A DNA stretch of 64,000 nt from assembly GCA_023678885.1 (NCBI GenBank), contig CM042963.1, forward strand, positions 26,601,542-26,665,541, read 5' to 3'. Below the pieces are notes generated by a model that saw only the letters and a list, made by a program, of their open reading frames with translations, did no database searches and was not told where the DNA came from. This stretch comes from Pogostemon cablin. Taxonomy: Eukaryota > Streptophyta > Magnoliopsida > Lamiales > Lamiaceae. Below are positions 11,131-23,826 of the stretch, piece after piece (the first letter of the stretch is position 1; each line of letters opens with the position of its first letter). Position numbers and translations under genes: made by a program.

Positions 11131-13451
11131 AAGTGTTGTTCGTCCTCGAACAACGAAAATGATAAACCAAGAGGAGTGATTTTCACCTAGGAAAAGACTA
11201 AACGAACGTAAGTAATAACACATCAATAGCAATAAGAACCACAATGTATGCTAAGTCGTCCTAGATCATTAAAATCATAACATGCAAAAAAATATTAACA
11301 AGTTCAATCAAAAGAGAATAATAGTGTAATATAGTCCCTTTTAGTCCAAGCCTCACATAGGTTATAAATGTCACTCAACACTCTGTAAAGTGGTAAAATA
11401 ACACTCATCAATCGATTGGCTCGACTCGCTATAAGCTTGCTTGTGGACTACATTCACAAACCACCGAAGTTTTCATTAATGATCAAAAAGGTCTTTAATT
11501 AAGGATGTAATGATAGGCTCTTTGGCTAGGGTAGGAAGAATATGGGTAGTAGTGACTAATCAAGTGTAAGTAATTGAAGAGATGATCAACTTCCTCAACT
11601 TCTTTACTTTTCCTTCTTCCTTTGTTATCTTTGCAAATCTCAAGCACTATTCATTCACTTTCCTTGAATTGAGCTTCTTTTGATTCATGCTTCCTTTCTT
11701 TGAATTTTTTATTTCTTGAGCATGTTGTTGCTTTGCTCATTTTCTTGTTTTAAGGTTGCATGTCCATTCTTGTATGTACTCTTTTTCATCATTTTTCTTA
11801 TTTGTTTACCATTTTCTTTTCTTCTTTTTCTTCCTTATCAAACCTTTCTATCTACCATCTCCTCAATCACTCACACAAAAGGGTAAATATATAAGGCTCA
11901 TGTGGATAATCAAGGCTTATAATGTGCTAAATTCCCAATAAAATGGCTTTAAGGCTCAAAGTGGTTGACTAGGGATGATGTTCAAGGTAGGGAAATATAT
12001 GGCAATGACAATAAATAACAAGGATGGCCTTAGATCATTTCACTAATCTCCACTAATCGGGCTCATTCCCATAGTCCTTGAGCAAGTTCTAGTTTATCAA
12101 ATATAACCAATTCACTCATGAAAATAAATACCATGTATGCACGGTTGAGGCTCAAATACTCACAAGCTTGTGCTCGGACCTTAAGAAACTTATTACACCA
12201 CATTCATCTCAAAATTGAACAAGCTAAATAGAACATGTCACAATTCGAAAGTGTAGGGATTCTTAATCATAACTTGTCATCACTTATCACAGCAACATGT
12301 CATCACTCACATTTAAAAAATAACTCACGACATCCCTAAAACAAACCACCAAACATCTCTAAACAAGAATAAAAATACACATAACACATAAAAAGGACTC
12401 AACAAACAAGAAACAAACAAAACATATAACATGCAAGAATAAAAATCCATCCATCAATAAAATAATGAAGCACACATTCATAATATCATCCATAACAATT
12501 AAGCTCAATTCATCCCAACCTTTGATTGAAAAGGAAATTCTAAATTTCGAATGTAAACCTCCCACAAACATAACAAATGAAGTAACATGCTAATCACATC
12601 AATCCAAATCAAAATCAATTTATGCTAAGCAAATAGAAGAGATGATATGTAAAGTGAACTCCCTTAGAAAGACATTTGGTAGTGGAAATGGTTGGCACGG
12701 GCTTCCAGATTGAATGCACAATGAATCTCGACTTGATCTCCGGGCTCAATTCATGCTTCCACTACACTTCATTTATGCTAAATAACTCATCAAAACCATT
12801 AGCTCAACAATTAAACTAAAAAAATGGATTATCATGTACTTCAACACAACCAAACGTACCAAAATCAAACCAAAACTTGTGAAAAAAATTTTAAAATTAG
12901 CCCAAAACACGAAAAGTATATGTCTTCAAGAGAAAGTATGTCACACCACGTCATATCCCCTCAAACTTAAATTGAAACAAAAGTTTCGAGTTAAGTTTGT
13001 AAAAAGTAGTGTGACATACAGTTCAAATCAAGCACCCTTCTATCTTCAACACACATCTTCCTCACGAGCACAATCAACCTACATGCCAAAAATTACAAAA
13101 CAACATCAAATCCACAATCCTTATTGAAAACACGAAATAAAACAATAAAGATAATGATGGGTTGTCTCCCATCTAGCACTAATTTTAATGTCTTCAAGCC
13201 TGATGATATTATCGAGCTCATGGTGGTCTTGAATAGTCTTTAGGCACTATCATAGGTTTCTTCTTGAAGTAGTGCCTTGTGCTCTCTCGTTCAACCACAA
13301 GAACGTTTCCCTTCTTGTTAAATAACTCAAGCAATTGGTCTCCGAAGGCGTTCTTCACAAGGAATGGCACTTTCCACTTGTTTCACTTTTTCCACGGGGC
13401 TTTATATGAATTTTAAACTTCAACCACATCCCCCCGGTAAGAATTCGAGCA
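11131..13451 (-). other. Internal region of right tandem unit without polymerase
   Basis: No domain of protease, RT, RNase H or integrase can be seen. Long T/C-rich stretches and scattered short frames are present. The part 12,520-13,451 has a homologue in the left unit; the part 11,131-12,515 is unique in the window because the left unit lost it. Confidence 0.6.
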
Positions 13452-14410
13452 TTAAAAAGTGTTGATGCCCTCTTGCACCCCTTTTCCTACAATCACCAAA
13501 CAAATTTTATCAATAAAATCATGGAAGTTCTTAAGAGAATTTGAAATTTCAATAGAATGAGAAGGTTTTGGCTTGTAGGGAGTAGAATCCATGATCTTAG
13601 TTTCCGGAGGCTTCTTTTCTTCCATAAAGGCGTGAATCTCTTCTTGATTTTGAATCTTGACTTTCTCTACCATCTCTTCAAGAGACTCGACAAATCTATC
13701 GAATTCCTCCTTCAACTCTTCTTTCAACTCTTTGGCTTTCACCCACTTAGGCACCCTTTCTCTCATTTCCTTAATAACCTCATCAACCCCCAAACTATCC
13801 TCTTTTTTATCCTTAACGACCATGCATTCGTTCTTTGTTCCAGAGGTAGAAGGCTTGTTGTTCTCTTTTTGAAGTCTCTCCATGGTGGACACGATTTGAC
13901 TAACTTGGTGCTCAATGGAATCCAATCTAGCACCGAATGCTACGATTGGACTTGTCACCATGTCACACCAATTTTCCATACGATCCATCCACACTTCATT
14001 AAACTTCCTCTCCTTCTCCATGCACTCCAATCCATTTTCCAAGCGCTCCAACATCTTTTCAAACAACTCTTCTCTAACCTTCTCTTTGTAGTCATGTTGG
14101 GTGGAATAAGAAATGTTAGAGTCTTGAAAATCTCCCCATAGTTGTGGTTGATTTCCTTCTTGATTTCTAGAAAAATTTCCTTGAAAAAATCTTCCACACC
14201 TCGAGGGTATACTTAGTGATGCAGTTGATGAGGAACTCCAAAATTCTCATAACCATGTTGTTGGAATTACATATCTTGTACTCCAAAAAATGGATGCAAA
14301 TTAGGCTCACAATTTGGCATTTGAAATCCTTGAAAATTTTCTTGTGTGTTCATAGTGGGAAGAGCATTTCTATTCACCATATCTCGAAGAATATCCATGT
14401 AGCTCATATT
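13452..14410 (-). pseudogene. Frameshifted copy of the coiled-coil gene
   Basis: Homologous to the gene at 6553-7569 (for example MLERLENGLECMEKERKFNEVWMDRM and KELKEELKEEFDRFV are nearly identical). The frame is open from 13452 to about 14180. A one-base change near 14187 (an A-run length difference against the left unit) puts the Q-rich N-terminus in another frame. The C-terminus also loses frame near the primer-distal end. Otherwise the two copies are similar enough to suggest a fairly recent common source. Confidence 0.7.
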
Positions 14411-14578
14411 TTTAGGCTTGTTCTCCTTCTTCTTCCTTCTCTAGGTATGCACCTACAAGAGAAAGAAAAATTAGAACAAAATTTTTTTAAAGCAAATATA
14501 AGATGCAAAAAATAAAAATAAATGTCCTTATTAAGACCACTCTAAACAATCCTCGTCAAACTACTAGCAACTGTTACC

Positions 14579-14596
14579 TTTCCGGCAACGGCGCCA
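14579..14596 (-). other. Primer binding site, tRNA-Asp type (right unit)
   Basis: The minus strand reads TGGCGCCGTTGCCGG, then diverges. It sits two bases inside the LTR end at 14599. Confidence 0.85.
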
Positions 14597-14598
14597 TT

Positions 14599-16228
14599 TG
14601 ATTAGCCATTTTATAGTCGGGATGACCAATTAAAGAATTTATCGAACCACAGGGAGGAAGGTACTAGAGTTTAAGCGATCTCAAGTTTATCGTGATTTTA
14701 TAAGGACGGCGGAATGGGATGGAGGATAAGCGTGCAAATGAACGCACTAAAACTAATGAAAATAAATGATAAAATGAATGCAAGAATAAATGATGGGTTC
14801 CAAATGATGCAAGAATGAGATTAGAAACAATCATGGCATAGATAACAAAGTAATTATACTATTAATTCTAATTTTTCAAGAACATGGCATAAGAGCGATC
14901 ACTAATTCCACCTAAACTCTCTCTCGAGATGGGTAGTATGTAGGCCTTCAATAAGACTCCTAAAAGCACATAGGATCGTGACCAAAGCAAACACCTCCTA
15001 CTAGGTACTAATTACTCTATGATTTCCCTAATGAGGTACTAAATCATAGGCAATATTCCCTTTTAAGGTACTATGAATTCACTAATAGTTTTGGACTCCT
15101 CACCAAATCAACCAATCTCTCGATTAAGCTAATCAAATGTTCCATCAAAGGGTTCTAAATCTAGAAGGATATCTATATCTCATTCTAAATTAATGCACAT
15201 GAAGTGTATGATGAAATGATTCAATGAACTATCATAAACACATAATTGATTTCTCAATCTAATCACATGCCCATGACAATTAATCACACATATCATCATA
15301 TATATCAAGCAATCAACATTCAATGATAGAAATACACAAAGCCCATTCAAGATTAAAATCAAATTGCATAAAAAACTAAATTATCAAACACCAATCATGG
15401 AGCTAATCTGACAAAGGAGATTAGCCTCTCATAGTCACAAGAAATTCAACATAGACATTAAAATCCTTACATCCATGATCAATCTATAAATAAATGCACA
15501 AAAATTAGAATTAGATTCCCCCATTTGAAGTGCTTCAATGGAGATCTTCTTCTTCTTCTTCTTGTGATCTCACTCTCCCTTTCTTCCTTGATCACTTGGA
15601 TGGTGGATTTGATGTAGGAGATCAAATGTAGATAGATGGATGAAGAATGAATGAAGATGATGGTGTAAAATGGAGGAAATAGTGTGTGATCTAGGTGTAG
15701 GAGTGAAACCCTTCGAAAAATCTGATGAAATATTGAAGTATTGGGAATTTATACCCCTTGGGAAGCTTCTAGAAGAAATCTGATTTTTTATTGATCAGGC
15801 ACCTACACAACTCGTGTGCTGCAACACGCCTCGAGTCGTGTCAGGGTTTATGGGTCAACGTGAGCTTACGATGGCACACGAGTCGTGTTCTGCAACACGG
15901 CCAAGGGATGATCGTGTTGTGCGTTCTGATGTCATCGCACGGCCATCTCTTACAGGTCCGTTTGTAGTACATGGCTCGTGTAGTACGACACGGCTCATGT
16001 ACTTGAAACGGCTAGCCCGTGTTCTTGCTGCCCTGTTTTCTTTTTCCTTCTTTCGTCTCCCTTCTCCATTTTTGCTCCGATTTCACCTATTTTTCATACG
16101 ATTAAGTTCATTCACACTTAATTCCATAAAAAGACATAACTCCACCAAATAGCACATAAATACGGATAAAAATATATGAAAACACACATAAAAAGACAAT
16201 AAAACCTAGGTAAAAATATCACTCATCA
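14599..16228 (-). mobile_element. 5' LTR of right tandem unit (intact, 1,630 bp)
   Basis: Begins TGATTAGCC and ends CTCATCA in plus coordinates, that is TG...CA in element orientation. It is uninterrupted and is the reference copy for the other two LTRs. A minus-strand TATAAAT lies at 15753-15747, with the palindrome block immediately upstream in element orientation. Confidence 0.9.
15800..16035 (-). repeat. Palindrome array upstream of LTR TATA box
   Basis: Imperfect palindromes built from CACGACTCGTG and CACGGCTCGTG (for example CACGAGTCGTG, CCTCGAGTCGTGT, ACGACACGGCTC) are repeated over about 230 bp. The block ends about 50 bp before the minus-strand TATA box at 15753. The sister LTR shows the same block at 10,683-10,920 with scattered C/T changes. 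Confidence 0.75.
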
Positions 16229-16756
16229 CTGACACATCAGTCTCTTTGTAAGCGCTGTATTATTTTCAGACCTGAAAAAATCCAAAGAAACAACACCGTG
16301 AAAAATTAAGTGTCCAATTGATTTATGTCTAATAGTCAGATGCCTTCATTTTTTCACTATGATTTTTTCTTTTAACTCTAAAAACAATCGCCACTTGAAA
16401 AAAAAAATTATTTAAAATTAGTGTGTAAGTTGTTACATATGTAAATTATGTAATCATATTCTCATGTGGTATATATTTTTATGTATTGTATTTTTTTTCT
16501 ATTTTGACAACTACGCTAATGATGGATTTTTATAAATACATTATTAAAAATTTATGAATATTTATTTTTAAATAAGTATAGAATTAGGGGTTTTCTTATG
16601 TAATTTTTCGTTAGTGTTTATGTTTTATTTTGTATTTGTACATAGAGTTTGTAATTTCATTTTATTTACACTTATAATTTGTGGCATATTATAATTAAAT
16701 ATTTACTCTAGTTCATTAATGTTATACTATTGAGGATTAATTTATTTTAAGCATTT
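16229..16756. other. AT-rich intergenic stretch
   Basis: No gene or element boundary recognised. Confidence 0.5.
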
Positions 16757-16764
16757 ATTATTAC

Positions 16765-16834
<70 letters not shown>

Positions 16835-16835
16835 T
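16757..16835. repeat. (TTA)n microsatellite
   Basis: About 26 near-perfect trinucleotide units. Confidence 0.95.
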
Positions 16836-16910
16836 CTCCCTCCGTCCCAAGAATACATGCACGTATTTGGTGGCACGGAGTTTAAGAATTTTTTTTCAAT
16901 TTTGTTAGAA
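16836..16910 (+). mobile_element. Partial Stowaway-type MITE end
   Basis: CTCCCTCCGTCCC followed by AAGAATACATGCACG and GTTTAAGAA is a known type of Stowaway left end. The matching right end was not found, so the element is truncated. The fragment at 24,889 is of the same type. Confidence 0.5.
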
Positions 16911-17102
16911 AAATAATTTTTCGTTTCATAGAAGTTTATACGTAAGACGGTCTAAAACAAGTCTTTGATTATAAATATATATTGATAACATTTTTACTAA
17001 ATATCATAATTCATAATGTATTATTATTATCTCAAAATTAAAATTCCATATACTATATAATATATTTAAAAATATAAATATTAATTAATAATAAATAAAT
17101 TA

Positions 17103-17394
17103 GAGAGACTCACTTGTGAGACGGGTTATTTGTGAGACGGTTACACGACGGATCAATCCATCACTAAAGTATGCACAATAGTTAAAGTATATTTATTTGT
17201 AGTTAAAGTATGTTAATAATAAATCATATTATAACACACAAAAATCATATTTTAATGCATTATCTAGCATACGTTAAAAAACATACTTTAACTACCGTTA
17301 AATATACTTTATCTATACAATAAGCATACTTTAATAATGGTCGACCCGTCTCACACCCATCTCATAAATAATTCATCTCACAAGAGACTTTGTC
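17103..17394. mobile_element. Mutator-like MITE with 9-bp TSD
   Basis: A 292-bp non-coding element. Its terminal inverted repeats contain ACTTGTGAGACGGG with TTATTTGTGAGACGG on the left and the complementary CCGTCTCAC with CTCACAAGAGACTT on the right. It is flanked by a perfect 9-bp direct repeat AATAAATTA (17094-17102 and 17395-17403). It is the same family as 4120-4406; both interiors carry repeated AGCATACTTTA and TTAAAGTATG motifs. Confidence 0.88.
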
Positions 17395-17403
17395 AATAAA
17401 TTA

Positions 17404-20125
17404 TTATTTTAATTGTTAGTATATTACTTTTACATTGTAAATTTTTTGTTATTATTTTACTTTTATGTCATAACTTTAAAATTTTAATAAGTAATTTGAG
17501 TAAAATCATGAATTTAAATATTTTATTACTAATTTTTATCTTTTCAACAAGAGAAAGAAATATGAGATCTCAACCCAATTTACATCTTTCTCCTTCAAAT
17601 TAATTACGCCTCAGGTTTTGTTTCAGATAGAAATCTAAATCTAGAATTGACCCTATTTCTAATCTTTGGCATTCTTTTTTACTCGTAATTACGAAAAATG
17701 AGCAGGTATCGTCTTTAGGTTCGAAGTTTTATTTCCTGCCATTTGAAGAGTTGATTTTAGGGAGGATGTTTCACGAATCGTAGTTGAGTTTAGGAAGGAT
17801 GTTTCACGAATCATAGTTGAGTTTAGGAAGGATATTTCAGGAAGTTATATTGCTTTAGTAAAGTTTCATCGTAGTTGATTTTAGGGAGGATGTTTCACAA
17901 ATCATTGAGAGTGTGCCAATAAGGTATGTCGATTCACAATTACCTCATTTTTTTTCTTTTTACCAATTTCTGATGAGTCTCCTGCTACGATCTATATTTT
18001 TTACCTTGAATAACCAATGGCTACTACACATAATCCTATTCTTTGTTTTACTAGAAGAGAAGTTCGTAAGTGCAAGGTACCGTCGTTGAAGACTCCGTTC
18101 AGAATAAGCACTAAGCCCAGCACAATTGAGATAAGACCAATCCCGCCTAGGTTTAGAATAGGATGTAGACTCAATTTACTTAGTGTTTGTTCACTTTTTC
18201 TTATCTTGAAATTTTGTTAAAAGTTCATCACATTAGATCAATTTCTTCTCCTATTTGGGTTTTCCTGTTAAAATCACTAATTAGTGGTATATCTATGATT
18301 TAGAGAATCTATCACTGCCTTCCTTCACCTTTATAACATTGGGCTCTTCACTATCTCATGAATCTTAGGTTATATGTTACTGTTTTCAGAAAGAGAGTTG
18401 ATATGTCAGTGTTTTGATTTAGTTCAATTTATGAATTTTTTTAGTTGTCTTTGGTTGGAATGATGGAGCCTTATGTAGCTCTTTCAATGTCTCATCAACT
18501 TAGCGCACATCTATGTTATCCTAAATATCTTTATTGTGTCAGCTGGATTTAGTCAATTGAAGAATTGAGATTTATCTATATTTAGCTTCACTAAATACTA
18601 ATAATATCCCTGAAGCATCTGTGACATAGGCCATTACGCCAAAAAAAGCTAAGCATATATAGATCTATAATACTTTTACTGGCGAGCGAACAATTCTATA
18701 TAATTAGTGTTGAGATGATGTCCTAGTACATGATTATATTAGTGATACATATACTTTGGTGAATTGATTTTGCATAGTTGCATCATGTGACTTGATGGAA
18801 AATTCGACGAGTGTAGAGCTTGTTGTATATATGATTTAGCTTTCATATTTGTCTCTTGGTTGTTTTATCGTGCTATATCATATAAAGGTCTGAAAATTAA
18901 TTTATGTTGCCTTAATTGAATGATATATAATATATTATAGTAAAATATCTTAGAACTCGGAGCGGAACTGAAGAAAAATAAACACAGTAGATGCAACCAC
19001 AACTAACTCAACATGTTTGAAAGAGTTAGGTTATATTTTTAAATGATTAATCCTATTTTCCATCTACTAATTCAATTAGTTTTTGGTTATAACTTTTTAA
19101 TTCAAGAACAAGTTCTCATGGAAAAACAACATCAGCTGCAACCAAAGAACAACAAAGCAGTCTACAAGTTTCCAAAAAATAACATTATATTTATTTTTAT
19201 CGCTTAAAGTTTTCTTGCTTGTGACTCTCTCTTGATTTTTTTCTTATTTTTTTAAAATTGATTAATATGATTAAAGAACCTGATTGAGTTTCAGTAGTAT
19301 ATTACTGGCCAATCTACTAGCAACCTTGCAATTCAGTCATAAAGATAGGTGACTCTCTTCATGCTATTCGTACTTGGTTAAACATAAGTTGGTTTCCAGC
19401 TTTATCTTACTTCCAAATCAATGAAGATATTCACTTTATTTTTTTTTTAATTTTGGTTAAACACTTATGCTATATTCTTCTGTGCAATTCTATTTTGTAT
19501 TATTATGCTTAGTATGATAAAGTAAATTTTGTTGAAACCAAATTTAGAGAACCCAAGCTGAAAAATTCAAGTACAAAAATATCTAGGAAATGTCAAAGCA
19601 CACTAAAGAACAATACTGATCTCTTAGCCTGCGAAGCTGAATATAACCATCACTAATATTCTTTTTGAACTTAACTTGGTTTCACATTTCTGATGCTTCT
19701 CAATTATCTTTAAATTTTTAATTCATATTGCTTGAGAATTATACTTTCCACATAAATTGTACCTTGGTGCATTTAGCAGCAGCCATGCGTATAGCTTGGT
19801 CAAACTAATGAACTCTATTAATGGCATGCACCTATCAAAGAATATCCTCAAAAAGTGATAATTTATGGATCAATTTATTACTCCTTTTTTTGTTTAGAAG
19901 CTTAATTTAATTCACAGTGATTATCTGGAAATGGTGATTGATAGAACAATGTTCTTACATTAGAATAAAGTTAGTAGTTTCAGGTGGCATTTTGACTCTA
20001 AAGTTCCAAATTTACTTTCTTGCTAAAGTTTGGTCACATTTGCATCCTTTACATGACTAACTTTTGCCAAATTCACTGATGTAAATAATGGACTTAATGG
20101 CCAAGATTTGTGATGAGCAAGAGGG
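17404..20125. other. Intergenic DNA with one unproven small ORF
   Basis: Mostly AT-rich, with no recognised gene. A 67-codon frame at 18017-18220 (plus) starts in a good plant context (ACCAATGGCT) and begins MATTHNPILCFTRREVRKCK. It has no known domain and could be a first exon or chance. The T-rich, intron-like sequence around it gives no clear splice partner. Confidence 0.35.
17757..17910. repeat. 33-bp minisatellite
   Basis: A unit beginning GGAGGATGTTTCACGAATC and ending TAGTTGAGTTTA recurs at about 17,761, 17,793 and 17,826 with a 33-bp period. A diverged partial unit lies near 17,883. Confidence 0.8.
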
Positions 20126-21514
20126 TGTTGGATTGTATACTAAAACCCTAGCTTTATTATGAACAATATTTTAACAATTTATTTGAAATGAGAATAATTG
20201 TTCAAATGATTGCGTCTTATAATTTATTTATATGTCCGATGCAATAGTCCACTTACTTTATACTGTAGATAATATGTTGTACGACAACACGGGGAAGATC
20301 ATATTATCGGTTTCCTTATAAAGTATAAACAGATGCTCACAATTGAGATAGACGGGGACTCTCTATCGGGATGGTTGTAGTGTGATTTGGTATTAGTTTG
20401 TCTTGACTATAAAATCACATTATTATGCTTTGTGTGTATTGTGCAAGACCACTTGAGATCGTTCGAGTTATACTGACTATATAGGAGAACTTGATCTCAG
20501 TTATTATGGATGTTTGTGCTCTTAATCCCTATACAATAACCTCGATACGTAAGCTAGTATGTATCTTTTTGATTTATCAATGTGTGAGATTTAAATATTA
20601 AAACAATAAACTCGGTGAGTTGGGAAACAGTGCTGTCTCTATGGTGTGTTGTTGATTGTAGAAGAAATCCGTGTCCTATTAAATAGGTTGATGATGTCCC
20701 CTTGAGGAGCTCATAAGGATTACCATGTAAACCCTGCAGCTAGATTTATTCCAGTAGGATAATGAGGTTGAATGGTACTATTCTCATATGAGATATTAAT
20801 TAATAGAGTTGTCAGTAACTTAATTAATTAATGGGCATTATATATCTTAAATATGGGGAGACTGTCGGGCTCATAATAAGAAGGAGCTCCTAATGTAATT
20901 ATAGGGTTAGAACAGTAGTACAGTAATAATATTTTAGTGGTATATATTATTATTGTTGGACTTAAGTATAAATTTTGGGCTAAACTTGGATATTTAAGCC
21001 CAATGGAGGCCTAACTCTAATTTCTTCTCCTGGTCCCTACTGTAGCCCATATATAAGTCAACTCAACTGTCCAGAAACCCTAATTGATCACACCTAATAC
21101 TGTGAGGAGGGAAAGGGAACAACAGATTGAGAGGATCTTGAGGATCGTCGCCCACACGATGTCAAGATTGGACTTGGGAATACAGTAGAAGATCGGAAGG
21201 CTGTTTGCTGCTTCTGTTTGTCAACTTCCATAATTTTTTTTGAAATCGTGTTGAACTCCAAACTAGACGTGTGATACACCATTAGAAAGATACTGAAGAG
21301 AGCATCATTTTGGCGTAAAGATCACTCAAATTGGAGATTGGATGAGAGAGTTATATAAAAAACGGTGAGGCTGCGCATGCTGCCGGCGAGAATTCATTCT
21401 CTTCTTCAACATTCCCTGGTGAAAAGTAATAGGTTTCTATCTTATTGCTTCCGCTAGATTAGAAACTCATGGAACCCTAACGGTTCAAGTTAACCAAATG
21501 ATCAAATGCCAACA
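20126..21514 (+). mobile_element. Solo LTR of Copia family C1
   Basis: A 1,389-bp LTR starts TGTTGGATTGTATACTAAAA and ends ATGCCAACA. It is flanked by GAGGG (20121-20125) and GATGG (21515-21519), a 4/5 TSD. No primer site follows, so it is a solo LTR. A TATATAAG motif lies near 21,051. The same family supplies the LTRs at 33,830, 40,238 and 46,085. Confidence 0.88.
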
Positions 21515-21519
21515 GATGG

Positions 21520-23826
21520 AACATATTTAAATTTTGTGATTTCAATATTAAAGGGTTGAATCTAACAAAAACACAGAAAAGTTCTGAGAAGTAGTTTGTC
21601 TCTCATTATTTATTTTTTCCACTCAACTCTTAAGCATAACACGTCCAGATTCTCAACTACCGATTTAAATCTTAATCTGGTTCTAAATGTAATTAGTTGA
21701 TGTAACTGAGAGATAACTATACATGTTCATATTTATCCACCATCTCATTTTAAGTTCTTATGACTTCGTGTGACACGTTTTTTCAGATGTCTGTATTGGT
21801 TTACTGCGGAAGGCTACTACTATTGCATAAAAAAGCAAAATCAATCGCATCATTATTTCAGGTATCTACCTTTTAATTAGTAATCTATGGGAATAATTTT
21901 TTTTTATTTTTTTTATCTTTGAGGTAGTTTTCTATATTTTATTTATGTCAAGTTTGGGGCATGGAAGGTGGAGAAGCAATATTTCTCATTGATTTTTTTT
22001 ATCCCTGAATATTGAAAATACTTTTCATATTAATCAGGTAGAGTCAATCATGCAGATAAATCCACTTTTTTCTGTTTATATTAATTTTCTTAGAGTTCAC
22101 TATTTTCATGTCTTATGTCTCCTTATCTATTTCATTGGTTAATTCTGATTTGCAATCTAAGTATATAGAGAGCATGTGATTGTGATGGGAACTAGTTGAA
22201 TCTTGTTCTGATAAAAATTGCTTGTTTTTGCAAGCTAATTAATGGGTGTTCTTTGGGTACTTTTGTTGATCTTGCTGATTGTTGGGTAAACTTCGTGTGT
22301 TAGTTTATCTTGTGATCTCCTTTAGCTAGTGGTAGTTTATTATTAATTCAGAGACTAAGTGTAGGATTATTTTTGCAAATTTTGGTTGGAGATGCAACAA
22401 CAATCTTATGGTTTGATCTCAAGATACCATAATTGATTCCATCTCTTAAATGCAACTGTATGTATGTGTGATCATATAATAGAAGTATGTGATTAAGGTT
22501 AATACTCATGATAGAGTGTCATCTTCTGGTAGTTATGTATAAATTCAAATTTCAGGTTTTTTAGATCCACAGTTTAGAAATGTAAAGTTGTAGCCTGTAG
22601 TTGTGGCTACTATTGTGAGACTCAATTCTTTGTCCACATTCATTCACATCGGCATATGAAACTTTATCAAATTTCAAATTTCTTTTAAACAATCTTACAT
22701 TTCTTTTTATCAATCTGTACAGTAAAGCATTTATTACAAGATGATGTATGTATGCTATCTTTCAAGTTTAATCATTGGTTTTTAGTGATTGCAGTGCAAT
22801 AAATGATTACCTTAAATTTTTACTGATTGTGCAACTTAGTGTAATCCCTAATGGCTTGCATTTTATATCAATTTTGGAATCAACAATTCTTTCCTGGTAT
22901 TGATTACAATATTCATGATTTGGCTGATATCGTAACTTTAAGGGAAAGGTGTCGTAAATATCTAATAATTTGTTGTTATTAGTTTTGCTTATTTTTTTGG
23001 TTGCTACTTTTTATTCTGCAGTTTGGGCTGCTTTTTTTTAATGCTCAGTTATTCATCATCAGTGATGGGTGTTATGCTTTTTGCTGTTATTTCTACCTTA
23101 TTTCATGCACATCGTGCTGTTGGGATCTTCAACCAATAATTTTTATTGTTCATTCATTTTGTTTTGTTGCTGGTAATTCTGCTAGCTTTTTGATTGCTTT
23201 ACTATTGTGTTCACCATGCTGGTGGGTGATTTATGCAGGAATATCTGATTCTAGTTTATATTGCAATGTTGTTGGATTTACTACAAATTAGCTCTAGGTT
23301 TGATTTGCTGATGTGTATCATGCTATTGTATTTTTTGTAAAGTTCAATGCTTGTTGGTTTCTATTATTGAATCTATAGTTGCAGTTTGTTGGTGCTCCAA
23401 TCTCGTTCAAGATAAGAAGCTGCAATTAGCTAGTTTCATATTTCTTTTGAGTTGTAATTATGCAACCAACTAGATAGATGATTTAACCATATTGATTGGT
23501 TTCTTATTTTAGATATAAGTTAGCTTTAACTTTATTAAAGAGCTAGTTTTCACAATGCACTTTGTGTCATATTTTGTACACTTTACATTTGCTTTCTCAA
23601 TATAATTTATCATTTTCATAATAATAATAATGATAATAACAATAATAATAATAATTAAATAAAGTTATAATTATTATAATTTATTATTAAATTATTAATA
23701 TAAATATAATAATTTAATAGAATTATTATTATTATTAAATATTACATAAATAATTAAAATGTTAATACATGTGTTACTTAATAGTTTTACCAATGTGTTA
23801 AATATATCCTTAAAAGGTGATACAAT
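21520..23826. other. Intergenic DNA, no confident gene
   Basis: T-rich, intron-like sequence. A 96-codon plus frame at 23,001-23,291 is rich in hydrophobic and cysteine codons simply because the DNA is T-rich. I do not call a gene. Confidence 0.4.

Larger units (their letters stand above)
4921..16228 (-). mobile_element. Tandem non-autonomous Athila-type element (LTR-int-LTR-int-LTR)
   Basis: Three homologous minus-strand LTR regions (4921-5655 partial; 7761-11116 with an insertion; 14599-16228) separate two homologous internal regions. Each of the two right-hand LTRs is abutted on its low-coordinate side by a tRNA-Asp-type primer binding site, so the central LTR serves as the 3' LTR of the right unit and the 5' LTR of the left unit. 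LTRs start TGATGAGTG and end TCA in element orientation, as in Athila-type elements. The internal region of about 3.5 kb encodes one coiled-coil protein and no protease, RT or integrase, so the element needs enzymes supplied in trans. The 5-bp sequences outside 7761 and 16228 do not match, which supports unequal recombination rather than two separate insertions. The left unit has lost about 2 kb, including the PPT. Confidence 0.85.

Noticed and set aside
13557..14141. Antisense frames over the coiled-coil gene (also 6718-7227)
   Set aside because: Low-complexity mirror of an E/K-rich coding strand; no independent evidence.
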